Positions 1 through 6,633 of a stretch of 7,036 nucleotides of DNA are shown here, in pieces. Source of the stretch: Candidatus Gerdarchaeota archaeon. Lineage in GTDB: Archaea; Asgardarchaeota; Heimdallarchaeia; JABLTI01. The stretch lies in the NCBI GenBank assembly GCA_016839405.1, contig JAEOUJ010000037.1:1-7036 (forward strand), given 5' to 3'. Position numbers and translations under genes: made by a program. Under the pieces are notes generated by a model. The model had not been told where the DNA came from. It worked only from the letters and a program-made list of their open reading frames with translations, and searched no databases. Every line of letters begins with the position of its first letter. Position 1 is the first letter of the stretch.

Positions 1-559
1 CTTTAAATTCACCAGCAACAACAACTGGTGCATTTGGTGGTTCTGCACTAGGAGATGTATGTGCTAAGCCTTTCATTGCAGAGGAACCTCTTACAGAGCA
101 ACCAGCAACAATGACAATTTCTGAAACCCCATTTGATATAGGGTGTTCTTTAATATCCTTAATAACGGGATGAGTTGGCATATTAAATTCATTATTTGTT
201 TCATCTTTGACTTGATCAGAAAGCATTTCAATGCCTACTCGATTCAAAACTTCATTCATATTTGTGCGTAAACCTCTGTCTCCTCCAGCATTTCCTATGA
301 TTAGCAATCCCCCTCCACGTTCAACAAAATTTAGTAAAGCATCAATTTCATTTTTAGCTAATTTTGAACCATCTGGACAGGCAAATACAAAAACATCACA
401 ACGTAGTGATTTTTCAGTAATTGGAAAATCATTATAACTTTCTACATCAAATCCTTCATTTCTAAGTGAATCACGAAGAATAGAGTAATTAGTATTAATT
501 TTTCCTCTTTCTTTTTGTGTTTCATCAAAAAATATTTTCAATTTTAGAAAACCATCCAC
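1..559 (-). CDS. GIFT/DUF4350-like domain protein, C-terminus off the left edge
   Basis: The 186 visible codons read from a GTG at 559 and remain open at the window edge. The protein begins as a Rossmann-like domain: strand KLKIFFDETQ (about residues 6-15), helix with GFDVESYND (36-44), strand CDVFVFACP (54-62), helix EIDALLNFV, then the turn and strand GGGLLIIGNAGG (82-93). HPISNGVSEIVIVAG (139-153) follows. This pattern is known from class I glutamine-amidotransferase-like and GIFT (GldG/IFT52) domains, often named DUF4350, which act as non-catalytic binding modules. No Cys-His-Glu amidotransferase triad is evident. A TTG at 541 is an alternative start that would begin MKIFFDETQ and fits the usual domain boundary; GTG 559 is the first start after an in-frame stop. 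Domain identity is from fold pattern only. Partner and role are unknown. Confidence 0.6.
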   Translation of the reverse strand, partial: MDGFLKLKIFFDETQKERGKINTNYSILRDSLRNEGFDVESYNDFPITEKSLRCDVFVFACPDGSKLAKNEIDALLNFVERGGGLLIIGNAGGDRGLRTNMNEVLNRVGIEMLSDQVKDETNNEFNMPTHPVIKDIKEHPISNGVSEIVIVAGCSVRGSSAMKGLAHTSPSAEPPNAPVVVAGEFK

Positions 560-711
560 ATGTAGTTAATCATTTAATCTTCTCTTAATACATAAGATAC
601 ACTTTATTTTTTGAACGTTATGGATAGACCACCAAACATTATTATTAAATAATTTGTTTTTTACATATTAAATATCTCTTATTATTAATAAAAAGCATTA
701 AGGTCCTTACA
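560..711. promoter_or_regulatory. Divergent intergenic region with AT-rich promoter candidates and an imperfect dyad
   Basis: These 152 bases separate the leftward GIFT-like gene from the rightward methyltransferase, so they must hold promoters for both. On the plus strand TTATTAATA (682-690) is centred 26 bases before the ATG at 712, which would give a leaderless transcript; TTAAATA (668-674) would instead give a leader of about 15 bases. An imperfect dyad runs from 634 to 659, with arms AAACA and TGTTT around the perfect 13-base palindrome ATTATTAAATAAT (641-653). It could be an operator, but in DNA this AT-rich chance palindromes are expected. Confidence 0.35.
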
Positions 712-1500
712 ATGTTAGATGAATATTTTACAAATGAGGAATTGTTTAATTTATATCTAGAAGATGCAAAATATCCTTTTAGTGGCTGGGATTTTTCACA
801 TATTTCAAGTAGAATTGTTTCAACACCTCTTACATGGAGTTATGATAGTATTGTCATCCCATTTATTAGAAAAGCAGAAACATTACTAGATATGGGTACA
901 GGTGGAGGGGAAAAATTAATTTCATTTCAACCATTACCAAAGAAAACATTTGCTACAGAAGGATATGAACCTAATATACCAATTGCAAAAAAAACATTAG
1001 AACCATTAGGTGTTCAAGTTGTTAAAATTGAAAAGGATGAGAAATTAGATTTTCCAGATAATTTTTTCGATTTAATTATAAACCGTCATGAATCTTACTC
1101 GCCTATGGAAATTAAGAGAGTTTTAAAACCAAAAGGTTATTTTATTACTCAACAAGTTGGCAGTGAAAATGATTTAGATCTGAATTTTTTTTTAGAAGGT
1201 AAAATAAACAATGATACTTTAGGATTTTCTCATTGGAATCTTGATTTTGTAGTAAAACAACTATCAGATATTGGTTTATTAATCAGATATAAAAGAGAGT
1301 CTTTCCCAACACAAAGGTGTTTTGATATAGGGGCAATTGTTTATTATCTAAAAGCAATACCCTGGCAAATTCCAGATTTCACTGTAGAAAAATATTACAG
1401 CAAATTATTTGAACTACATAAGAAAATCCAAGAAGAGGGGTATTTTGATATAAAAAATCATAGATTTTTAATTATAGCTCAAAAAAGTAATCAGCAATAA
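712..1500 (+). CDS. Class I SAM-dependent methyltransferase
   Basis: A 262-residue protein with the seven-strand Rossmann methyltransferase order. Motif I is LLDMGTGGGEK (58-68), the glycine-rich SAM loop. The acidic end of strand 2 is in ATEGYEPN (81-88). FPDNFFDLIINRHES (114-128) is the strand 4 region, and the helix and strand EIKRVLKPKGYFITQQVG (133-150) is the typical VLKPGG segment. An N-terminal cap with SGWDFSHI (24-31) and a C-terminal part rich in aromatic residues probably form the acceptor site. The family transfers methyl from S-adenosylmethionine, but the acceptor cannot be read from sequence; small molecule, RNA and protein are all possible. The ATG start has no clear ribosome-binding site and may be leaderless. 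The kinase begins 52 bases downstream on the same strand, so the two are probably co-transcribed. Confidence 0.85.
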   Translation: MLDEYFTNEELFNLYLEDAKYPFSGWDFSHISSRIVSTPLTWSYDSIVIPFIRKAETLLDMGTGGGEKLISFQPLPKKTFATEGYEPNIPIAKKTLEPLGVQVVKIEKDEKLDFPDNFFDLIINRHESYSPMEIKRVLKPKGYFITQQVGSENDLDLNFFLEGKINNDTLGFSHWNLDFVVKQLSDIGLLIRYKRESFPTQRCFDIGAIVYYLKAIPWQIPDFTVEKYYSKLFELHKKIQEEGYFDIKNHRFLIIAQKSNQQ

Positions 1501-1540
1501 AAATTATAGAATAAAGAAATAAAATCATTTGAAGTATTAT

Positions 1541-1546
1541 GGAGAT
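1541..1546 (+). promoter_or_regulatory. Ribosome-binding site deciding the kinase start
   Basis: GGAGAT, complementary to the 3' end of 16S rRNA, lies 6 bases before the GTG at 1553. It is inside the reading frame if the upstream TTG at 1529 is used, so it favours GTG 1553 as the real start. Confidence 0.6.
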
Positions 1547-1552
1547 TTTACT

Positions 1553-3100
1553 GTGAGTGGAAAAAACGAACAACTGTTACTAAGTATTGATGTCGGAACA
1601 ACAGGCGGACGTGTAATAATTTTTAATCATCAAGGAAAAATATTAGCTAGTGTATATGAAGAATATCCAAGTTTTTATCCTTCACCGACTTTTGTTGAAC
1701 AAAATGCTAATGACTGGTGGAATATAACAAAAAAAGTTATTCATAAAGCATTGAAGAATCCAGAAATTAATGTAAAAGATATTGTAGGAATTAGCTGTAC
1801 AAATCAACGTGAAACAATCGTTCCAGTTAATGAAGATGGAGAGTCTCTTAGTAATGCAGTTGTTTGGCAAGATCGTCGAACTATAGCTGAATGTCAATAT
1901 ATTGAAGAAAAAATAGGCAAAAATAAAATCTATGATATAACTGGATTAACAATAGATCCATATTTTTCTTGCCCAAAAATTCTTTGGATTAAAAAACATT
2001 GGTCTGAATCATATAATAAAGCTCACAAATTTTTATTAGTTCATGATTACATTCAAATGAAATTAACTGGAGAATTTGTTACAGATTATAGCAATGCATC
2101 TCGTACTATGTTATTTGATATAAACAAACTATCATGGTCCAATGAAATTTTAAATAAATTAGATATTCCAAAAGAGAAATTACCTGATCCTCTTCCTTCT
2201 GGACAAAAAATTGGTATTATCGATAAAAAAATTGCTAACGAATTAGGTTTATCAGATAACATTCCAGTATCTGCTGGAGGGGGTGATCAACAATGTGCAG
2301 CAATAGGTGTAGGTGTAACTAAAAAGGGGAGGGTAAAAGCAACAACTGGCACTGGAACATTTTTACTAGCCTATCTCGAAAAAAATAAGAGAGATCCAAA
2401 AAAACGTGTTTTGTGTAGTTGCCATGCAATACCTGGTAAATATGTATTGGAAGCTAGCATTTTTACAACAGGTTCTATTCTAAGATGGTTTAGAGATAAT
2501 TTCTCATCAGCAGAAAAAAGCTTAGCCCCAAGATTGAATCTTGATTCTTATGACTTATTAGGGATGCAAGCTGAAAATATACCTCCCGGTTCAGAAGGAG
2601 TAATGATACTTCCTCATTTTGTAGGTGCAGGAGCTCCTCATTGGGATCCGAATGCCCGAGGTTTGATTTTTGGGCTAGGATTAGGACACACTAGGAATCA
2701 TCTTATTAGAGCAATTATGGAAGCAGCTTGCTACGAAATTAAATCTAATCTTCTAATCTTTAGGGAGCTTGGAGTTATGCTATCAGAGCTTAGAATTACA
2801 GGTGGTGCTTCACGAAATTTAATCTGGAATCAAATTGAATCTGATATATGTAATTTACCAGTTATTAAAGGAAAAGTTGAAGAGGCAACAGCTTTAGGTG
2901 CTGCGATATTAGCAGGAGTTGGTGCTGGTATTTACAAAAATATAGATGACGCTGCAAATAATATGGTAGAAGTGGAAGATAAAAGAATCCCTATAAAAGA
3001 AAACAGCAAAAGATATGATGAATTCTATTCAATTTATAGTGAATTATATAATTCAATTAAAGAAAAAAATCTATACGAAAAGCTATCAAAAATAATTTGA
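1553..3100 (+). CDS. glpK: FGGY-family carbohydrate kinase, probably glycerol kinase
   Basis: A 515-residue two-domain FGGY kinase, close to the usual glycerol kinase length. It would phosphorylate glycerol with ATP to sn-glycerol 3-phosphate in the cytoplasm. The N-terminal phosphate loop is SIDVGTTGGR (11-20). The residues that hold glycerol in E. coli GlpK all have counterparts: Arg86-Glu87 in TNQRE, Tyr137 in DPYFS, and Asp245-Gln246 in GGGDQQ. DYSNASRTMLFDI (178-190) is also glycerol-kinase-like. The second phosphate loop is TTGTGTF (264-270) and the adenosine motif is ITGGASRN (415-422). The C-terminal GGASRNLIWNQIESDICNLPV resembles xylulokinases more, so another polyol or sugar is possible. 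The fructose-1,6-bisphosphate loop of E. coli GlpK appears absent before GGGDQQ, so that inhibition is not expected. The start is set by GGAGAT at 1541; TTG 1529 would add eight residues. The gene follows the methyltransferase and ends at a hairpin. Confidence 0.78.
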   Translation: MSGKNEQLLLSIDVGTTGGRVIIFNHQGKILASVYEEYPSFYPSPTFVEQNANDWWNITKKVIHKALKNPEINVKDIVGISCTNQRETIVPVNEDGESLSNAVVWQDRRTIAECQYIEEKIGKNKIYDITGLTIDPYFSCPKILWIKKHWSESYNKAHKFLLVHDYIQMKLTGEFVTDYSNASRTMLFDINKLSWSNEILNKLDIPKEKLPDPLPSGQKIGIIDKKIANELGLSDNIPVSAGGGDQQCAAIGVGVTKKGRVKATTGTGTFLLAYLEKNKRDPKKRVLCSCHAIPGKYVLEASIFTTGSILRWFRDNFSSAEKSLAPRLNLDSYDLLGMQAENIPPGSEGVMILPHFVGAGAPHWDPNARGLIFGLGLGHTRNHLIRAIMEAACYEIKSNLLIFRELGVMLSELRITGGASRNLIWNQIESDICNLPVIKGKVEEATALGAAILAGVGAGIYKNIDDAANNMVEVEDKRIPIKENSKRYDEFYSIYSELYNSIKEKNLYEKLSKII

Positions 3101-3121
3101 AAGGGAATAACTTTTCCCTTT
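3100..3121. terminator. Bidirectional hairpin between convergent genes
   Basis: A perfect 8-base inverted repeat, AAAGGGAA (3100-3107) and TTCCCTTT (3114-3121) with a 6-base loop, fills the 19-base gap between the kinase stop (3098-3100) and the hydrolase stop (3120-3122 on the minus strand) and touches both stop codons. Each arm ends in a T run on its own strand. Its position suits a shared terminator or 3'-end stabiliser. Archaeal termination mostly relies on oligo-U rather than stems, so the role is inferred. Confidence 0.55.
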
Positions 3122-3998
3122 ATTTGTTATCTTGTTCCAGTTCTTTTATAAAATCAAAAATAACATCTACTAGCGGTTGATCATGAGCTGCTTTATTACT
3201 TCCTAAATCTATATATTTTGCATTAGGCATTAAATTACAATTTTCCAATGTTTCTTCTGCAAGATGCATTTTATCACTAGAAGCTCCTATTAGAATACTT
3301 TTTGCTTTAATTTTTGGAAGAGATTCTTGATTGTTGTAACCAAGCATTTGCCAACCTACTCTTCTTGTTTTACGCAAATCAGCTTCTTCAGCTGAACGTA
3401 GATATTTATCAAGCTGTTCAGGTTCAGCATTTTTATCTACATATCTCCTGGTTAAATACCACCTCATAGCTGGCATAAATAATCTTTTCATAAATTGTGG
3501 GACTAATGTAGCAAATAATGGAACAATAAAACTAATATGATAGATAATTGTAGGGCCTACCCATATTGCACCATTGGGTTGAAACCAATCATTACTTAAA
3601 GCAATTGCTTCAATGGTTCCCCCAGTTGAGCTGCAAATTGTTATATAATCCTTACTGCCTAAATCCAGTTGCTCAATTACTTCTTTTATATCATATGCCA
3701 TTTTCTCTAATGTAATTGAATGTCTAGTTTTCCGATTAGGCATAATACTAGAGTATTTTTCCCTTGATTCAAAGTAATAAATACGAAAATCTTTAGAAAG
3801 TAATTCTATTGATTTATGCCAACTTTGAAAAACAGTAATAAATCCTGGGATAAAAAGCAAAATATACTTATTAGGTTTTTTTGCCAAGTCAAAATCCAAT
3901 ACACGAACTTTGGTACCATCAGTCATTTCAAAGTATAATTCTTTTGCTTTTTTTTCAAGATCAGTTCTTCTATCTTTTTTCTTTTTTCCCAAAGCCAT
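3120..3998 (-). CDS. Alpha/beta hydrolase
   Basis: A 292-residue single-domain alpha/beta hydrolase. Strand ILLFIPGF (46-53) carries the oxyanion-hole turn. The nucleophile elbow is ICSSTGG (121-127), a variant of GxSxG with Cys in the first position and Ser124 as predicted nucleophile. LIGASSDKMHL (236-246) offers the acid Asp242, and AAHDQP (270-275) the catalytic His272, so the triad looks complete. A hydrophobic cap (about 148-168) suggests a lipophilic substrate or membrane contact. The N-terminus is strongly basic (GKKKKDRR) with no signal peptide, so a cytoplasmic or membrane-associated protein is likely. The substrate is unknown; esterase, lipase and thioesterase are all possible. ATG 3998 is preferred to the TTG at 4007 because GGAG lies between them, although its 3-base spacing is short. 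Confidence 0.8.
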   Translation of the reverse strand: MALGKKKKDRRTDLEKKAKELYFEMTDGTKVRVLDFDLAKKPNKYILLFIPGFITVFQSWHKSIELLSKDFRIYYFESREKYSSIMPNRKTRHSITLEKMAYDIKEVIEQLDLGSKDYITICSSTGGTIEAIALSNDWFQPNGAIWVGPTIIYHISFIVPLFATLVPQFMKRLFMPAMRWYLTRRYVDKNAEPEQLDKYLRSAEEADLRKTRRVGWQMLGYNNQESLPKIKAKSILIGASSDKMHLAEETLENCNLMPNAKYIDLGSNKAAHDQPLVDVIFDFIKELEQDNK

Positions 3999-4050
3999 TA
4001 TCTCCAAATAAATGTTATTCAGTTAAATGTTTTCATTCCCGAGCAATTCA

Positions 4051-4088
4051 TATAATATCAAAGTTGTTTTAGAATATTCAAATATAAA
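4051..4088 (-). promoter_or_regulatory. TATA-box candidates for the hydrolase
   Basis: Two minus-strand candidates lie between the aldolase stop and the hydrolase start. ATATTATA (4058-4051) would start RNA near 4028 and leave a leader of about 30 bases carrying the GGAG site. TTTATATT (preceded by AAAG, 4088-4081) is closer to the archaeal consensus and would give a leader of about 60 bases. The 117-base gap supports a separate promoter for the hydrolase. Neither choice can be settled from sequence. Confidence 0.4.
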
Positions 4089-4115
4089 CTTTATACTGAA
4101 TTATTGCTATTATGC

Positions 4116-5030
4116 CTAAGCAGTTATTTTTGAACTAAAATTTAAACCATGTTCACTTAAAATAAGTAAGAGATTTTCACGTTCTTCATCTGTTAGATTG
4201 CGTAAAGGAGGTCTAACAAATGATTCATTTCCAATTAATTTGGAAAAAATAAATTTTTGAGCCGCTCTTGATGGAAATCTTGTCATAAGAGCCCGAATAC
4301 CTATTAGTGATTCTTGTTCAATCCAAGCTTTATCTGCATTCCCACTTTTGTATGTTTTAAAAATTTTCAAAGGATATTCTGGAAAAATATTGGCTATAGC
4401 ACTGACAGCTCCATCACAGCCAGCATTAAGACCATTGTATATCATCCGATCACTGCCGACCAAAATAGATAATTCTTCAAATGAACCTGCATAAGCTAAA
4501 ATAACATCTGTAGAACTACTCAAATCTTTGATTCCTGCTATATTTTTGTATTCCATTGTTAAATTAGAGATTAATTCAATACTTAGTTCCATTTGAGTAT
4601 AAGTTGGTACATTACATAAGAAAACTGGGAATTTATTTATTTCATCAAATATTTTGCTAAAGAAATCAAATAATCCTTCCTCAGTTGGTTTTCTAAAGAA
4701 GAATGGTTTGGTTATAATTGAAGCTGTTGCACCATTTTCTTCTGCATAGCTAATTAAATCTATAGTTTCTTTATAACTGTTAGAATAGGCACCTGCTATA
4801 ATTGGTACTTTATTCTTTACAGCTGCAATTGAAGTTTTAATGACTTTTTTACGTTCATTTAAAGTTAAACTAGAAAATTCACCATTTACCCCACAGGTTA
4901 CGATTCCATTAATACCACTATCAATTACAAATTTGATTTGAGATTTTAGTGTTTCAAGATCAATTTCTAATTTTTCATCAAATGGTGTTAGTAAAGAGGT
5001 ATAAATCCCCTGAAATTTTTGTATAACCAA
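4116..5030 (-). CDS. DapA/NAL-superfamily class I aldolase with a degenerate proton relay
   Basis: A 304-residue TIM-barrel protein of normal family length. FQGIYTSLLTPFD opens strand 1. The Schiff-base lysine is Lys168 in IAGIKDLSSS, which should bind a 2-oxo acid such as pyruvate. GSDRMIYNGLNAGCDGAVSA (192-211) matches the 2-keto-3-deoxy-acid aldolase and sialate lyase branch. It is not a normal dihydrodipicolinate synthase: the GTTGE loop reads GVNGE (47-51), the Tyr before NVP is Cys139, the PYY pair is Phe110-Phe111, and the Arg of NVPSR is Tyr144. The reaction is therefore unassigned; aldolase, lyase, dehydratase or a binding role are all possible. The start is TTG 5030 behind GGAGG; TTG 5039 would add three residues. 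A separate promoter is likely, as more than 120 bases divide it from pepD. Confidence 0.8.
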   Translation of the reverse strand: MVIQKFQGIYTSLLTPFDEKLEIDLETLKSQIKFVIDSGINGIVTCGVNGEFSSLTLNERKKVIKTSIAAVKNKVPIIAGAYSNSYKETIDLISYAEENGATASIITKPFFFRKPTEEGLFDFFSKIFDEINKFPVFLCNVPTYTQMELSIELISNLTMEYKNIAGIKDLSSSTDVILAYAGSFEELSILVGSDRMIYNGLNAGCDGAVSAIANIFPEYPLKIFKTYKSGNADKAWIEQESLIGIRALMTRFPSRAAQKFIFSKLIGNESFVRPPLRNLTDEERENLLLILSEHGLNFSSKITA

Positions 5031-5033
5031 TCC

Positions 5034-5047
5034 CTCCAAAGATGGAG
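5034..5047 (-). promoter_or_regulatory. Hairpin covering the aldolase ribosome-binding site
   Basis: In the minus-strand RNA, CTCCA (5047-5043) can pair with TGGAG (5038-5034) across a TCTT tetraloop. The second arm contains most of the GGAGG that serves TTG 5030, so the stem could limit translation. A 5-base stem is weak and may be chance. Confidence 0.3.
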
Positions 5048-5110
5048 TTTAGATTTCTATTAATTTTTTAATTATCTCTTATAGTACTAGGTTTATTATA
5101 TCTTTTTAGT

Positions 5111-5151
5111 AAAAAAAGAATGAAATTATAACGAAAAGTTGGTGAAAAAAA
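5111..5151 (-). terminator. Oligo-T tracts downstream of pepD
   Basis: Reading the minus strand after the pepD stop, two runs of seven T occur at 5151-5145 and 5117-5111. Archaeal RNA polymerase ends transcripts at such U-rich stretches without a stem. They lie between pepD and the aldolase, arguing for separate transcripts. Confidence 0.45.
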
Positions 5152-5159
5152 GAAATCAA

Positions 5160-6614
5160 TTAAAGAGTATTCATATTAACAATTACTTTCTTAACTATCT
5201 CATAAAGAATTTCTACACTTGAAATCTCTATAAACTCATCTGGGCTATGTGCGTTTTTAATATTAGCTCCAATAGAAGAAATCTGTAAGCCTGGATCCAA
5301 TGCTGCAAATAAACCACATTCTAAACCTCCATGTATAGCTTCTAATTCTACTGGTTTTCCTAGAATTTCCTCACAGCATTTCTTTGTTAATTGCACAAAA
5401 GGCGCTTTAGGTTCTGGTTTCCAACCAGGATATGCTTTATCTAAAATTACCTCTGCACCATATTTTTTGCCTATATCTTGATGTTCATTACGAACTAATT
5501 CTAATTCTTTGATTTCTGAACTCCTAGTGCTTATATGAATTCTTAATTTATTTTCGAGTGTTTTGACTGAAGCTAGATTATTCGAAGTTTGTACTAATCC
5601 CTCTATTTCTTTACTATAAGAAATTGGACCGTGTCTAATATCTAATAATAGATTTAATATCGATTGAGTTGTTTCATTATTCATGGCTTTTGTTACATTA
5701 GTCTTTGATATGTCAATTTTAATATCAGGTTCTGAACTTTTAGCTATAGATAATGTATTTTTTTTCCATTGTTTCAAATGCTTTAATATTATTTTCTCAT
5801 TTGCTTTTTCTATTAAAAATTCACATTTGAAATCTCTTGGTATTGCATTATGGGCAGAACCAGCAATTATGGATTTGAATAATATTTTATCCTGAATATT
5901 TGTAAATGCATCAATTCCAACTTTTATTGCATTTAATCTAGGTAAATCAATATCAACTCCTGAATGTCCTCCAGTTAATCCAGATATATTCAAAGTGAAA
6001 CCAATATGTTCATCTTTATCCTCTAAATTGTAACAAACATGAAAATCAGTTCCTCCACCACCAGCACTACTAATTGTTACTTTACCAATTTCCTCACTAT
6101 CAATATTTAAGAGGAACTTACCAGAAAAGAATCCTGATTTTATTTCAAAAGCACCAGTTAAACCAGTTTCTTCATCAACTGTTAAAAGAACTTCTAGTGG
6201 GCCATGTTTTAGATTTGTATCTATAAGAGATGCTAATGCAATAGCCATACCAATTCCATTATCAGCTCCTAAAGAAGTTCCATTAGCTTTTACAATTTCC
6301 TTTTCAACTACAACATCTATAGGATCATTTTCAAAATCTATTTTCACATTTGGATCTTTCTGACAAACCATATCCATATGTGCTTGTAGAATTAATGTGG
6401 GATAACTCTTGTGTTCTGGTGAAGCTTCTATTGCTAATAAAATATTACCTGTATGATCTTCTTTAACAGATTTTATATTATGTTCTTTTGCCCAATCATG
6501 TACCCATTTGCGAATTTTTTCTTCTTTTTTTGATGGACGAGGAATTTTTGTAATTTCTTCAAAAATAGACCACACTAATTTTGGTTCAAGTTCACTAAGT
6601 AATCTATTTACCAT
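5160..6614 (-). CDS. pepD: Aminoacyl-histidine dipeptidase (PepD-type, M20 metallopeptidase)
   Basis: A 484-residue protein, almost exactly the length of E. coli PepD (about 485). The family is a cytosolic two-zinc enzyme that splits Xaa-His dipeptides such as carnosine and other unblocked dipeptides. The metal ligands and catalytic residues are all visible: His79 and Asp81 in QAHMDMV, Asp118 in LGADNGIG, Glu148-Glu149 in DEETGLTG, Asp172 in NIDSEE and His456 in NAHSPDE. The lid/dimerisation domain begins near GLTGGHSGVDI (212-222), and RAIHGG-like EAIHGGLECG lies at 425-434. The N-terminus LEPKLVWSIFEEITKIPRPS matches the start of the family. ATG 6614 is chosen over TTG 6626 because it fits the family start and lies just after the predicted transcription start. 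It is a catabolic enzyme, and the neighbours give no clear pathway link. Confidence 0.93.
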   Translation of the reverse strand: MVNRLLSELEPKLVWSIFEEITKIPRPSKKEEKIRKWVHDWAKEHNIKSVKEDHTGNILLAIEASPEHKSYPTLILQAHMDMVCQKDPNVKIDFENDPIDVVVEKEIVKANGTSLGADNGIGMAIALASLIDTNLKHGPLEVLLTVDEETGLTGAFEIKSGFFSGKFLLNIDSEEIGKVTISSAGGGGTDFHVCYNLEDKDEHIGFTLNISGLTGGHSGVDIDLPRLNAIKVGIDAFTNIQDKILFKSIIAGSAHNAIPRDFKCEFLIEKANEKIILKHLKQWKKNTLSIAKSSEPDIKIDISKTNVTKAMNNETTQSILNLLLDIRHGPISYSKEIEGLVQTSNNLASVKTLENKLRIHISTRSSEIKELELVRNEHQDIGKKYGAEVILDKAYPGWKPEPKAPFVQLTKKCCEEILGKPVELEAIHGGLECGLFAALDPGLQISSIGANIKNAHSPDEFIEISSVEILYEIVKKVIVNMNTL

Positions 6615-6633
6615 AGCAATTACCAACTAAATG

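Noticed and set aside
231..437. Plus-strand 68-codon open frame
   Set aside because: It is the antisense of the GIFT-like gene, rich in Pro/Ser/Phe with no domain pattern.
1529..1552. TTG 1529 as the kinase start
   Set aside because: The GGAGAT site inside this stretch is well placed for GTG 1553, and the extra eight residues precede the conserved first strand.
1682..1897. Minus-strand 71-codon open frame
   Set aside because: It lies antisense within the kinase and has a low-complexity Cys/Phe/Ile-rich product.
3881..4072. Plus-strand 63-codon open frame
   Set aside because: It is antisense to the basic N-terminus of the hydrolase; its Phe/Leu-rich look comes from reverse-complemented lysine codons.
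4116..5039. Naming the aldolase dapA and placing it in lysine synthesis
   Set aside because: The DHDPS-specific Arg and the catalytic Thr and Tyr residues are all replaced, and no lysine pathway gene is nearby.
5683..5895. Plus-strand 70-codon open frame
   Set aside because: It is antisense within pepD with no recognisable feature.
6615..6626. TTG 6626 as the pepD start
   Set aside because: It falls upstream of the transcription start predicted from the TATA box, and ATG 6614 matches the family N-terminus.
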